The position numbers and the translations under genes are program-made. The notes under the pieces were generated by a model, which did not search any database, was not told the origin of the DNA, and was given only the letters and a program-made list of their open reading frames with translations. Shown here piece after piece: positions 1 to 36,533 of a stretch of 64,000 bases of DNA. The DNA is from Pterois miles (taxonomy: Eukaryota > Chordata > Actinopteri > Perciformes > Scorpaenidae): positions 422,001-486,000 of the forward strand of contig CAMQGK010000171.1 in the NCBI GenBank assembly GCA_947000775.1, in the 5' to 3' direction. The stretch's first letter is position 1, and each line of letters starts with the position of its first letter.

Positions 1-2099
1 ATCTTGCACACTCTTCACTGCCCTTCTCATATATAAGTAATGTACATACGATTTATGTCTCATTTAGTTTAACTCGTGTAGCAGCTAAAAAGCTTGTGTG
101 TGGATGTTAGTGTATATTATAGTGGATAGTTTTGATTAATATGTGTTATTGACCTGATAATAGAGGTCACTTTCTACATTTTCATCATTTAAAGGTGCTA
201 AATTCAAAATTCAGAGAACTAACGTAGCATACTTGCTATGTAAAGATATAAAGGAGTAATGTCTACCTGAACAGGAAATGAAGTCGCTTACCCTCTGTGT
301 GCGTTGTCATCCGAGCTTCTCCTTGCTTTGTTTACGTGGCTTGGCCGGCCCACTGCATGCGCGTACATGTTAGTGCATGTGAGTCCCAGTGTGCATTGCT
401 CTCATATGACGGTTACAGCTGTTAATGGCGCCCCGACCCACGGGGTCATCGCGAACGCGTAGCACCCAACCTCCGGTTCCCCCCAACAGGTTAACACTGT
501 TAGCTGCTGTTGTTTACACTGTTCATGCTCAGCCGTCGCCATGTTGAGAACCACGTGGAGGCAATCCCTTAATCGTGGATATGCTCTGAACTTGTAATTT
601 CACACTTTTCAGCATGAGCAGTGTTTTAAAGGCTGCACAGGGGCGGTGCATCTTGTTAATGTCAAATGGTGTTTGTTATGGCGTACTTTTGGAATTAGTC
701 AGAAGAGCTGGATGTTCAGTGCTACCGGCAGTAGTAACCACCTACATCATGTGCCACGTTTGACATAAGATGTTGTTCAGAGCCTACCAGATTTACAGGC
801 TAAATGTAACAAACACACAGCACTTTGAAACAGTAGAACAATCATGTTTGACCCAACTTTAATGTCACCCAAACTTCATCATTTTCAAACAGAATAAATT
901 ACCATTTAATGAATTACATACATTTGCATCATGGTTGCCATCCTTATAATGCCCATAAAAGTCCCTTTATACAGTTTTTAAGACATTTAAAGCTTCTGTT
1001 TCAGAGAACAACAGGCACATGTTGAGAAGGGTGGATTGCAGCATGACAGTATCTGAAACCTGTAACCCACATACAATGTGTAGGTGCACCGTGCAAAAAG
1101 TGGAGGGAAAATTGCGTGCATCTGGTGTGTGGCGTGCACACAGGCATACGCATGCATCGCTTTATAATTTTTATCACACCTCCCTGTGGTCACAGCTGTG
1201 ACTGCACAGAGGAACTAACAGTACACTCTTCGATAGATAGTCTGCGACCTCCCTCCTCCGCTGTCCTCTATGGAGCTTTAGACATTTACAATGATTAGGA
1301 GAGGAGAGGAAGAGACAGGAGAGGAAGCTAGATAAAACTTTTGAGCAACAACCCAAGATTGTAGAAATTGAAGCGAAAAAAAAAACAGAAAACAGAAATT
1401 GGGGAAGCTATGACACAGTTTCTCATCCTAAACACACCCCTTCCTCAGTCCCTATATAAACACCCAGAGCTTAAAATAGAGAGATACTTTTGCTGTTAAC
1501 ACCAACAATTATGTTAATTCTCATCATGCAGCAGCTGGAAATCAAACTTGCCCTTTACATGTGAGATTTACATTAGGTGAGGACATTTCCATAATCCTTT
1601 TAGGCCGATACTTTCAGTTCTTTATACACTTGTAATGGCGGAAATGCACCTCATCTGAGGTAAAATCAGTAATTTCCCAAACAAAAGAAGTTCTGTTTTG
1701 TGGGAAGAAGACAGTCTAGTTTCTCTCTGATGGAGGTGAAACAGGGAGCTGCTTAAAAAGAGCTCATCTAAGACCAGTCCAGGTTATTACAGATCAAACT
1801 GAAAATGAAATTCTGAATACAATTATAATGTAAAAGCTTTTTTTCTTCTAAAATATAAGCTGTGATTACCTCCATGTATCATGATATACATCGAAAACAT
1901 TGATGTGTTCATACATTTTCACCTACCCACACATTTAAATCAAAATATATTGTATTATAGTTTTAGGACTGTCTTGGAAATAATAATGACAGGCTGTTCT
2001 CATGCACCGTTCATAGCTATACCCACGAATAGTTAGTCCACTGTAGTTCATGTATATCCCACAAAGTCAATTTATCAGCAACTGCCATGTGAGGAAGAA
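1..2099. other. no gene recognised
   Basis: AT-rich spacer without supportable ORFs; short frames around 987-1356 overlap on both strands and look random. A GC-richer patch at about 300-580 has several CpGs and could be a decayed repeat or a distal promoter; nothing more can be said. Confidence 0.5.
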
Positions 2100-2295
2100 G
2101 TCGGGGTGGATGGGTGGGTCAAAAAACACTGGACTTTCACGCAGGAAACCGGTGTTTGTACCCCGTATGAAACCAGAAGTCAATGTTGATTAATTTGTCA
2201 TGTAGATTCTGTACTTAAGTTATGCCTCATCCATATTACTTTAAACCATATCATAATCTTTTCCCAAACCCAACCAAGTTGTTTCAAGTGAAGTC
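2100..2295 (+). repeat. SINE-like dispersed repeat, copy 1
   Basis: Shares an ordered series of short matches with 49690-49880: GGTGGGT, CACTGGACTTTCACGCAGG versus CACGAGACTTTCATCCAGG, CCGGTGTTTGTACCCCGT versus CCAGTGTTCGTGTCCTGT, GTTGA-TT, and CCCAAACCCAACCAAGT versus CCTAACCCTAGCTAAGT. The GTTCGTGTCC element resembles a box B. Confidence 0.65.
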
Positions 2296-2299
2296 TGAA

Positions 2300-4689
2300 G
2301 TTTAGGAACAATGAAGCTACGCTTCTTGTCAGTAAGCAACTGTCAGCAAGAAAGCATATACGGTAAGTCTACTTTCCAAAATGTTTAACTATTCCCTTAA
2401 ATGATTTATGACAACTACAAGACCGGATGTGGTCTCTAAAACAAAGTCACATAAGTAGCATTGATTTTCTTTACAAATTTGTTTCGGTTTAATGTGTTCG
2501 TAAACAAAGCTAACAGCTAATCCAGCAGAAACGCAGCCACAGGAGCAACCTATAGTACTCGCCAACCTGCTGATCCATGATTCACCTACATCTCATGTCT
2601 AGTTTGAGCTGCTGATTCATCAAGAAAACATCAGGACCCCTTTGGCTGGTGATGGATTTTCTCTACCAACAATTTCTTTACTTGACTGTGCACCATTTGC
2701 CAATAATACACCTTTCAGACAACAGATGCACACTGCGCGTTGTCACCAGCGTCCTGCTCCAGTATCATGAATAAGTATCAGATAAAAGTAAAAAAATGTC
2801 AACATCATTAAAGACCCCTATATTAGGCTGTTTTCACATCACATTTATCTTGTGAAGGGGGAAAATTTCTCTGCGCTCTCATGTAGTCTCAGACAGGAAG
2901 GATTATTGGGACATCACAGCCAGTCTGGAAGCCAATCATGGTCCAATCTCCAACTTCAAGCATCACATAAATATGTATGCTTAGAAGGAGGAGACATCTC
3001 GTGTCTAGTGGTGGAACATTTGAACTTAATACTGGCTTCCTCTGCCTCACTTTTTGGTCGCAGTGTGAATTAAACAAAAACACTTGTTTAGGTTTGGGGA
3101 ACATACCACTTAGGTCTATGAAAAAAAACATGCTTGGGCTTAAAATCACTAAATGTGACTTAATGTTGCGAGCATGAGAGACGAACGAACAGCTGACTGT
3201 GATTTGACGCAATAACACTGGACGTCAACAGCGGTCTCCTGAATGAATGTCTTGTGTTTGTTGGACCCATCCACCAACCCTTCCTCCTGCACACGCTGTG
3301 CGTCTCTTTTAACCTTTAAACTGTGTCACCACAGCACTTTCCCAGTATTTACTGTCTGCCACAGATTTAGATTTTTTTTTTTTTAAAGAAAAGCCGGGTG
3401 CGTCTCATTCCGCCGCTAATGGGTGACGGTATCGAACGCTGACAGCTGTGACAAAGCGTCTGTGTTGGACACCCTGGGAATGACAATGGACTTTTCTGTG
3501 GAAAAAGAATATCAGGCACAAATTGTGATCCTGAAAAGAGTATTTTTTTAATGTCTTATGTCTGGAGGGGAACTTTACGTGAATCCGAACAGAGACAACT
3601 GGTCACCAAAGGTGGACAAAGTGTGTTCAAACCCAGGTCGGGAGGACGGTCACGGTGGAGGGATCGAGCATGTTACATAACCACAACCTTTCTGCAATCA
3701 TGGAAAAGTTATGCTTATAAATATGTCAAAAGTGACTAATAACATGAAACAGAATGTAAACCCAAGCCAAAAGCACTGAAGTCAAACGCTTTGATGCCCA
3801 ACAGCGAACTCCACATCTATATACGAACATCACATGCAGTGGCTTTAACACAGTTACTGAATGGAACTGTATGTAATTCATAGGAGGCTTGTGTTTAAAG
3901 TAAATGACGCAAGGAAGCCATGTTTTTGTTTTTCAGTTGATAGTATTGATAATGTGTTAAGATGATGCAATGAGACAAAAGTCTTCCTGATTAAGTAGAT
4001 ACCGGTTTCATGTTGAGTCTCAAGCTTGCGCAGCGTCCTCTAACACCGCCAACAACATGCATGAATTTCAGCCAGTTTTTCGGGGCCTAATAGATTGTGT
4101 CATACTGTCTCTTGTGGCTTTTTCTTTTGTATCTTTGCCGAAATACATACAAGTAATACTCATTTCAACTATTTCCAAAGCATAATGATCCTGATTTAGG
4201 CTCAAACCAAACAGTATGCCAGTGTTGCAGGCAGATCCAGCACTTAGCTGACACTGTCCAGTGACTGAGTCGTTTTCAGGCCATGTGACTTCTGTTTTCA
4301 ATTTGTGGTTGGTCTCTGAAAAGACAGTGAGAGGCTCAAATGCGCAACAGTGTGTCACTTTGTGTGATTCAGACCAAAGAAAATGTATTTCGTTCACTGC
4401 GTCAACTTGTGGTTGTTGTGTGGATGGTAAGAGCAAATATCAATTATGCCTTAAAGTCTTAAAGCTAAAACCTCATATTAGGAGTTAAAACCCAACAAAA
4501 ACAGATATTTATTGTCAGTGTGTCATGGGGTGATGACCAGTTTCTTTGTCAGTAGCACGTTTCTGTTCCTGATACTGAATCCAGAGCCACAGTTTTTCAT
4601 TTCTATCAATTTTGTTAACTTTACAAGTGCTTTATTTGACAAAAGTCTTTGTTAATCTTTGTTATGGAATGATCAGTTACACTCATAAA
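2300..4689. other. no gene recognised
   Basis: Contains only short open frames. The longest (4068-4436 minus, 122 codons) has no recognisable motif and an overlapping opposite-strand frame of similar quality. Confidence 0.5.
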
Positions 4690-5047
4690 TGACGCTGACG
4701 TAGACCTTGACCCAAGGCTTAACTACACCTTGTTCCTCTCTCGCACACACTGTCAGACTCTATGGTCCTATGATGACCATAAAGCAGGGTGTGCTTTATG
4801 GCGCGGCTACTTTGTGATTGACAGGTGATTGTGATTTCATTTAGGTTAATTATATCATTGTAGTCACATAAAAATGTCTTAATCAGCGTTCGGTTATACT
4901 TAGCTCCACCCTCTTGTTCTATTTTTGGTTGCGGAAAAACAAGATGGCGACAGCCAAAATGCCAAACTCACGAAAGACTTAAAAATGACCATAAAGCAAT
5001 GTGTGATGTCATGGTGACGACGTCCACTTCTTTTATACAGTCTATGG
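4690..5047 (-). repeat. dispersed non-autonomous repeat ('CATAGACTGTATAAAAG' family), copy 1
   Basis: On the minus strand it begins CCATAGACTGTATAAAAGAA, followed by GTGGACGTCGTCACCATGAC, TTTGGCTGTCGCCATCTTG and GTGGAGCTAAGTATAACCG. The same ordered blocks occur on the plus strand at 21957-22510. Confidence 0.75.
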
Positions 5048-5552
5048 AAATATCCTAAATATATAAGAAAAGAGACTACGGTTCTAAAGCGTCTTCCTAT
5101 TGGTTCAGAGGCTGCAAAAGTACCAGAAAGGGTTCACTCCCCTGGGAGCATGAATTCGCTGTGTATATTCGATAGCAATTTGATTCGACTTTTATACTCG
5201 CTGCATGTCAACTTTGGCCTGATTGTAGTGAAAGAGAAAAGATCTGGGAGCCATGACTGGTCTCTCTGATTAAAAACCTGAACCCTGCTGCTGATTGGTC
5301 AACAGCAGGTCCTGGCAGCCAATCGGCTTCTCATTTCCTGTTTCTACAGTAGTGACACTCACGTAGATCATTTTCTTTTTGACACAGACATTTACTTTTT
5401 GCTTATGAAGCCATGTCATGTTTTGAACACAAGGTTTATGTTGTATAGACATAACTGAATGCTTCAAAATGAAGTATAAAACATTGTCTTAAATAACATG
5501 AAATAATATTAAAATACATAAAACATTCTTCTTCTCCTTTCGGCTGTTCCCC

Positions 5553-5972
5553 TCAGGGGTCGCCACAGTGAATCATCTGCGTCCATCTAACCCTATCTTC
5601 TGCATCCTCTTCTCTCACACCAACTAGCTTCATGTCTTCTTTCACTACATCTATAAACCTCCTCTTGGCCTCCTGCCTGGATGTTCCAATCTCAACATCC
5701 TTCTACCAATATAGTCACTATCCCTCCTCAGCACATGTCCCAACCATCTCAGCCTGGCCACTCTGGCTTTATCTCCAAAACATCGAACGTGCGCTGTCCG
5801 TCTGATGTACTCATTCCTGATCCTATCCATCCACATCACTCCTAAAGAGAACCTCAACATTTTAGTCTCTGCGACCTCCAGCTCTGCCTCCTGTCTTTTC
5901 CTCAGTGCCACTGTCTCTAAACCAAACAACATGGCTGGTCTCACCACTGTCTTATACACCTTTCCTTTCATT
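5553..5972 (-). mobile_element. 5'-truncated RTE-type LINE fragment (reverse transcriptase C-terminus)
   Basis: Minus-strand reading gives KGKVYKTVVRPAMLFGLETV, then RWLGHVLRR and IGRRMLRLEHPGRRPRG, the C-terminal end of a non-LTR retrotransposon polymerase common in teleosts. After a frameshift near 5651 the reading continues (DVVKEDMKLVGVREEDAEDR) to a stop at 5553-5555. Only the last 140 or so residues remain; 5' truncation is usual for LINE insertions. RTE-clade assignment is from recognition of the protein end. Confidence 0.85.
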
Positions 5973-5974
5973 AA

Positions 5975-7287
5975 AATACATCAACAATTACATAGACTTA
6001 TATGATCCAATTCAAAATGTGTTTACTTGTTGGCAGTTTGCTTGAGTACATAGTAACTTGTACATTGTTCTTAAGGAAGTTGTCATGTTAGTAGCATTTT
6101 CGGGCCTCAGTATATATATAAAACTGAGCTGACTGGCTTTGAAGTGTTTTTTTTTTTTTGGTTGCATCATGCAATACCGTAATGAAGCACTTGCATGCAT
6201 GTATTCTTTTCATGAGAGCACATGCAGTCAAACAAAGGTGCAGTCATACTTTTAATTTTAATTTATCCTCCCTTTCTGGCTATACTATACAGTAAACAGT
6301 AACTCTGTCTGGTAGATTTCTGTGCTTTAAGGAAAATGTGCGTCGCTGCTCCACCGTTTGCTAAATGTCTCTGTGGTTCTTGAGGTTAAGATGCCGGCAT
6401 TTCTAATCACGTACATCGATATGCGATTTTGCAGTAAGGAAGCACATCGGTAGCTCTGATCTAATCTATATTTATTACAGTGACGTCATATCTGGCAACT
6501 TGACTGCATTAAAAGATGGTTACATGGTTGCGTGACTTGTCTGCTTTTACAAAAGCACAGAAATGAATGGTTTCATTTTGGATTGCGTTAACTTGATGCT
6601 GCTTGCTTAGGAGCCACTTCCTGATTACAAGAATCTATACTCGCTCAAGTGGAAATAACCAAATACCATGTGTTTCACTGGTCTAGGAGGAAATCCATAT
6701 TTAGGTCTTCATGCTAAAAATGTGAGGTATTTGTCGGAAACGCAGGATTTTCCTACTGGGTTTCAGGTTTCTCCACAGAAACAGAATGTGACTTAGAAAT
6801 GAAGCAGCTATTGTGTACACAACACTTTAATCGTGATCTGTGTGTTGTTGTATAGAGATTCATATCATCATCGCCACGCTGTATAGACGTATCATTCATA
6901 AGTAAAAGCCTCTACCAGCTCAGTATCCAACTGTCTCAACTCAAAAATGTCTCTGCTTAGTTGCATGTATTATTTTCATACAACTGCGTGAAATAGCTGA
7001 GTGTGTTTCATCCAGATTCACATCATCAGCTCACCACCCAGTGTGTGTCTCCCCGGAGAGTTTCTCTACTCCTCTCCTTCCTCTTTTATCCCCTATTTTC
7101 TTGTGTATGTAAACACAAGTAAAGCATTTTTTGGGCTCCAAGGCAGAGCATGATGATCAAACACCACGCGCGATCAATGACTTTGAAGAGATCTAACATC
7201 CCTTATAAATGTATTTCACACAGAAGGAACAGCAGAAATGAAGAAATTCACTTCTGGAGCCAATGGCCACATGTTTTCTCTTTAGAC

Positions 7288-7321
<34 letters not shown>

Positions 7322-8082
7322 GAGCAAAGTTTAAGAAAGGAAGACGGCGTCTTTTTTTTCTTGCACGTTGCAGTTGCTAGCTGCTTGTGAGTTTGTGATT
7401 ACATGGCCGAGCAACTGCAGGTCTGTAAGAGCAGGGAGGAGTCAGCGAGAAAGAAGAGGAGCTCTGAGAAGTTACACTGGTGTATGTCTTGTGTCTCAGA
7501 TGTAAAATGCTCTCAGCCAGTTTGATTTCAGTCCAACAGAGGCCAACTACACAGAGGAGAATAACCTGGGAGCCTCAGTGTGTGATAACACCTCCATTTT
7601 CTTTCATTTCTCTGTCTGTTGATATGAAGTTAAACTGAATTTGTGTTAAAAAGCTAATATGTCACAAGCACAATCTTTGAGTAAAAGAAAAGCTTCACCC
7701 TTAAGTTAAACTTCACTCTCTGTTTCTTCACAAGTCACAGGGTTTTCACACTTGAGCAGCAGCAAGTGAAGATTAGACGAGAGAGGCGACTTCCTGTTCT
7801 TAGTGGCGTAGCTGAAATGAAGCTTCCTGTCACCAAACGTGAAGGTAAAGGCAGCCTCTTACTCCCACTTGCTCGACTTGATACCAGAGGCGAGGTTATA
7901 GGGTTTGGGGAACAAGTCCAGGAAGCTGCGTCCACTGATAAAACACAGAACGTATTTAGTTTAAAATAACTTATTTCTCTGTTATAACCGAGTTAAAAAT
8001 TGGAAATCCAGCTCTCTGCCCGTTGGTCCCCACTAGGACTATACTGTATGGTGTGTGGCCGTACACACCCTAACTCCTGGAT
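5975..8082. other. ptprc upstream region; promoter not located
   Basis: Should contain the ptprc 5' UTR and promoter. A (GA)n tract (7289-7317) and several purine-rich GAGGAA/AGGAAG patches are visible, but no TATA box or first-exon donor could be called with confidence. Confidence 0.4.
7289..7317. repeat. (GA)n tract upstream of ptprc
   Basis: About 29 nt of GA, 770 bp before the ptprc start codon. Confidence 0.95.
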
Positions 8083-32228
<24,146 letters not shown>

Positions 32229-32534
32229 GAGGTGGATGGGCACGTCTTATACTTCTGGGAATAAGCGCTTCAGCTGAATGCTTTCTTTTAGCTACTTTGT
32301 GAATGTACACATTGTAAAGCTTTAACACAGTGTTGTTTCGGTTATTTGTCATAGAATCTGATCAAATGTTTTAATGTCAATTTCCAAAAATATGATTTAT
32401 TCTAAGTTATAAATATTTTAGTAAGAAAAGTGTAGGGATACAAATAACTTCTGTGAGCAAAGTTTACTAGAAATGCTGTCGTCAAACTAAGGGCCTTGGT
32501 GAGCAAAATTTTATAAGTTGTTGTTTTCTCACCA

Positions 32535-32540
32535 AATAAA
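32535..32540 (+). promoter_or_regulatory. candidate ptprc polyadenylation signal (AATAAA)
   Basis: AATAAA lies about 310 nt after the ptprc stop, in AT-rich DNA. It is the first canonical hexamer downstream. A second candidate, AATAAA within AAAATAAAAG, lies near 33041. Which is used is not known. Confidence 0.45.
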
Positions 32541-34431
32541 TGAATGCTATTGTCTACAGTTATATAGTATATATATATACCTGGCATATTTTAATTATTT
32601 AGTTCAAAATTTGTTATGTGACACTGTCATTAAAAGAGACTTAAAGACTTTTATATATGCTGAGTATTTGCTTTGCTTTTATTTGCTTTTTTTTTTTTTT
32701 TTCTTAGATTAACTTTATTAGTTATTAGGCATTATTGGTGCTCTCATTGGTTTGACGATTCAACAAACTATTGCGTTCATCAAAAGATGTGACAGGGAGG
32801 GCCGTAAGTTAGAAAAGGACTGACGGTTGTCAGTTTGATTCCCGTTGAACACCCAGAAACATTAGTGAATAACACGAACACCCCCCACTGGAGTGCTTTT
32901 GAGTAACTGCTTCATAGACTGTGGTTCAACTGGTAACCAGATCAGCTGTTTCTGAAAAAGCTCAGCAAAGGTTAAACAAAGGTTGAAACAGAACGGCCAC
33001 AAACATCACTGGAAATGTATATAAAGTTGAAATATTGTAAAATAAAAGACAGAGGACGAAACTGTTGAAAACTCATAATAATTTACTTTGATAATATTTT
33101 AAATCGTCTGTTTGTGTAATCGTCGACAAAGGCAAACAGTTGTAATGTAAGACACACAAGATACAACATTAACAGTTTCCTCAGAGTCAGGACAATCATA
33201 TACATAAACCATCCATACAGTATATGCCACACGAGCTTTTGTGAGCTCAATAAAAATCTGTCACATTTCCCTGATCAGAGCAGTTGACTGAGTCGGCGCC
33301 CTGCTACTATTTCTTTAAAATCTCTAAATACGCATCACAAATACAAATACGACGTATAAAAAGAATCATCTATGTGTAAAAAACATAAAATACTGTTGAA
33401 TCAGAGAGAAAAGCTGTGCTTCATTCACATTTTATACAAATCAAACTTCTGATTCTAGGTTAGAGGTTCGTGAACGTTATAAATATCCAGAATTTCCCTC
33501 TGGGGATTAATAAAGGTTCATCTTATCTTATCTTATAAATACTTCAACTACGGCAGCACTGAGAGGATGTTGACTAATGTTAAGACACACGTCACTATAA
33601 AAACAGTCACGGAGGGTTAAATAGCTTTCTAATGTCAGCTGTCTGCCCTGTGGAGTTACACCACAGATGTTTAGTAGATACAGTGTTATGATTCATCGCT
33701 GCAGTGCACTGTGCGTACCCCAGACTCAACAGTGTATAGTGTCAAAATATAGGTTTTGAAATAATATAATGCTAATATATTAACGCTTAACTTTACTTCT
33801 CCAGGTAAAAAACAAAAATTTCAGAATAACATTGTTATGAATAATATATAAATGTGTAAAATATATAATTTTAAAAAATAATAAATGCCAAATATTAATT
33901 TATTACAAGTTATTTCTTTCAAATCTTAGCACAGACAGACTGTTAGCCTAAAAAACAAAAAAAAAGGGGGGGGGGGTCTCTATATACAGCTGCAATACAC
34001 AATGGAAATAGATGAACCATTCACAAAAAGTGCTTTCTAACCATGTTGTAGTACGTAAGATTGTCTTGGTCTCGAGACTGATCACAAGACCACTTTTTGA
34101 TGGTCTCGCCTCGTAATCGACTGTCTTGTCTTCAAAACCTCACCTGCGGTGTATCAATAAATTGTATGTTCATTGTCTGATGTATTTGACATCATGACTA
34201 TGATTGCTCATAGAAAACAACGGAAAATTCCCACATAAAATTCACCTAAACTCCTTTTGATTATTTTACCCAGACCTGTTCATACGCATATAGTGTGCTG
34301 TATATATGACAATAAAAGAGTTGAATGAAGAGGAATCTTCATTTGTTTTCTGTGAGTGTTTTGAATGTGTATCTTTCAGATCAATGTGAGCAGTGCCTAT
34401 AAGGTTTGCATATTTCACATTTTATTGTAAA
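32541..34431. other. ptprc-abhd8 spacer, left part
   Basis: No gene. 33490-33535 reads TTTCCCTCTGGGGATTAATA followed by AAGG and (CTTAT)n, resembling the 3' tail of a teleost LINE. A poly-A/poly-G run lies at about 33956-33976. Confidence 0.45.
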
Positions 34432-34439
34432 TGTGTCAT
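34432..34439. other. target-site duplication of the hAT-type MITE (left copy)
   Basis: TGTGTCAT, identical to 34778-34785 on the other side of the element. Confidence 0.85.
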
Positions 34440-34777
34440 TAGCGCTGCACAATTAGTCTAAATTCTACTGAAATCGCAAAATGGCCTACTGCCGTTTTCA
34501 AATAATCGCAGGATAAGGAGGAAATTGCAATACTTGTGAAATATTGGTGTGCTGCAGAGTTGTCCTGTCCTACACATCGTATTCTACAGCCTTAAGAAAA
34601 TGTTTGTTTAGTGCAGATCCCAACAAAAATTACACCAAAATAATATTAATATGTTTTTCAATGAAAATGAGTATACTGTAAAAATGACCATACCCTCTAA
34701 TATTGTAAATCATATCGCAATTGCAAGATCAGTCAAAATAATCGCTGTCACATTTGTTACTAAATTGCGCAGCCCCG
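34440..34777. mobile_element. hAT-type MITE with perfect 8-bp target duplication
   Basis: A 338-bp element starting TAGCGCTGCACAATTA and ending, inverted, TAAATTGCGCAGCCCCG. It is bracketed by TGTGTCAT at 34432-34439 and again at 34778-34785, an exact 8-bp duplication as made by hAT transposases. Contains no transposase. Confidence 0.88.
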
Positions 34778-34799
34778 TGTGTCATGCAAGGTGCGACTT

Positions 34800-35130
34800 G
34801 CACTGCACTGGTCTTGTCTTGGACTTGATACTCGGGTCTTTGTCATGTCTTGGACTCGATACTCTCTGGTCTTGGTTTTGTCTTGGACTCGATACCTCTG
34901 GTCTTTGTGATGTCTTGGTCTGAATACTCTCTGGTCTTGGTCATGTTTGATGTCAGTTCTCTCTGGTCTTGGTTTTGTCCTGGTCTCGATACTGTCTGGT
35001 CTTGGTCATGTCTTGATGTCAGTTCTCTCTGGTCTTGGTTTTGTCCTGGTCTCGATACTCTCTGGTCTTGGTTTTGTCTTCGACTCGATACTCTCTGGTC
35101 TTGGTCATGACTTGGTCTTGGTTTAGGGTT
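34800..35130 (+). repeat. minisatellite, about 30-37-bp units
   Basis: Around nine imperfect tandem units built on TCTGGTCTTGGTTTTGTC and TTGGACTCGATACTCTC, with variants TTGGTCATGTCTTGATGTC. Similar 'tcttggtctcgagac' wording at 34063-34140 suggests the array grew from one repeat that was also split by the hAT MITE. Confidence 0.85.
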
Positions 35131-36533
35131 TCTTGACTACAACGCTGCTTTCTAAGAAGTTCATAAAACAGTACGTCAGTGACTTTCAGTCACTTATTGT
35201 CATAGTGGGGATTTCAGTGATCAAAGATGCCACAGTACCAGCAGCACATGGCTACTTAGTTGAATATTATGACATGGCATCAAACACATTGTAGTGTGCT
35301 ACAGTTTGGGGTGAACTGTTAAACCCTGCTGTTGCATTCCCCCGATACATCTCAATACAGTCTTCTTATCACTGATTTAACATCTTATTATGTACAAGTG
35401 ATTTGTGCAAAATCTTTGGTGCATTCTGTCCACATAAACTTACGATTCATGGCTTAGCCTCAACTATTAGCTACCGTACATTAAGCAGGACACACTCGAC
35501 TGAACACACATTTCCCTGAATTCTGTGAAGCAGCAAATTTACTTTCACTTCTGTCTTTATGAAAACTTTATCATTCGTCACTTGTTCAGCCTCACTCAAT
35601 CGCTCACAAAACAGAACCAGAATCAGCTACTTGACTCGAGGCTGCTTCTCACCTTACGGACTTCTACGTGCAAGTATAATATTGTGGTTCACCTCTTAGA
35701 AGTGCCAAAAAACAAAAACAATTGTCAAAATACTAAATGTACATTAATCAAGAAATGTTTTCTGTGTCATTTTGTGTATAGCAGTAAACGCTATGTGCCC
35801 ATTAAAAATTCACATCCACAAGGAGTGATGTTTGAAATCTATCATGAGCGATGCAAATATTGAGCTACACACACACACACACACACACACATTTCACAGC
35901 TAGCTCAGCGTGCTACGATTATATCAAACTTTAAGTAGACTATAAATACATTAGGCTAATCTACCATCCAGCTTGTTTCCATAAGGTTTGGTTTTGCTAC
36001 TGCTTTACAGGTATTCAACCAGAAGCATGTTTCAAACAAACCATGTGTTTTGCTTTTATTCTCCATCTTTTAGGAGAGGCAAAAGTCAGAACAGGCCATC
36101 AAGTGTTACATTTCTAAAAATGTGGCTGTCAGTGTGGCATGTGATTTTCGGATTTGTCCACAAAAGTGAAATTTTAGCAGCTTGACAACTGTTAATTTCC
36201 GCCCTCGCCCTTATGGCTGAATGCTTATGTGTCCCACCCTGGCATCATCACGCTCCACTTGAAGGCACATCTTCCCTGCTGTGTGTTGAGGACACGGAGC
36301 TGTCAGCTGAAGAATGGACCTCCAGCAGCCATCACTGGTGCTCTGTCCTCCTCCGTCCTGCAGCTCAGCGGCTGACATAACTGGATTCAAACTTGCCTGC
36401 ATTGTGTCACATCTTCACTTGTTAAAGTGTAAACTGGCTCTTTTGGCTCAGCATCAAAACAAGCTCAGATTATTAGGACCCACATGGCCAGCCATGATAT
36501 CATGTAACAACCACTGGAAGCTTTAATCTTCAG
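35131..36533. other. ptprc-abhd8 spacer, right part; includes abhd8 3' UTR
   Basis: Downstream of the abhd8 stop on the minus strand. A TTTTATT at about 36053 (AATAAAA on the transcript strand) is a possible polyadenylation signal about 480 nt after the stop. Otherwise featureless apart from the (AC)n tract. Confidence 0.4.
35864..35890. repeat. (AC)n microsatellite
   Basis: About 27 nt of AC in the ptprc-abhd8 spacer. Confidence 0.95.

Noticed and set aside
4068..4436. 122-codon minus-strand open frame
   Set aside because: No motif or splice context, and an equally open frame lies on the other strand.
34651..35110. Open frames with Trp-Ser-Leu repeats
   Set aside because: Translation of the 34800-35130 minisatellite; frames switch between units.
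34800..35130. CRISPR-like array
   Set aside because: Units are contiguous and diverged with no unique spacers; the genome is vertebrate.
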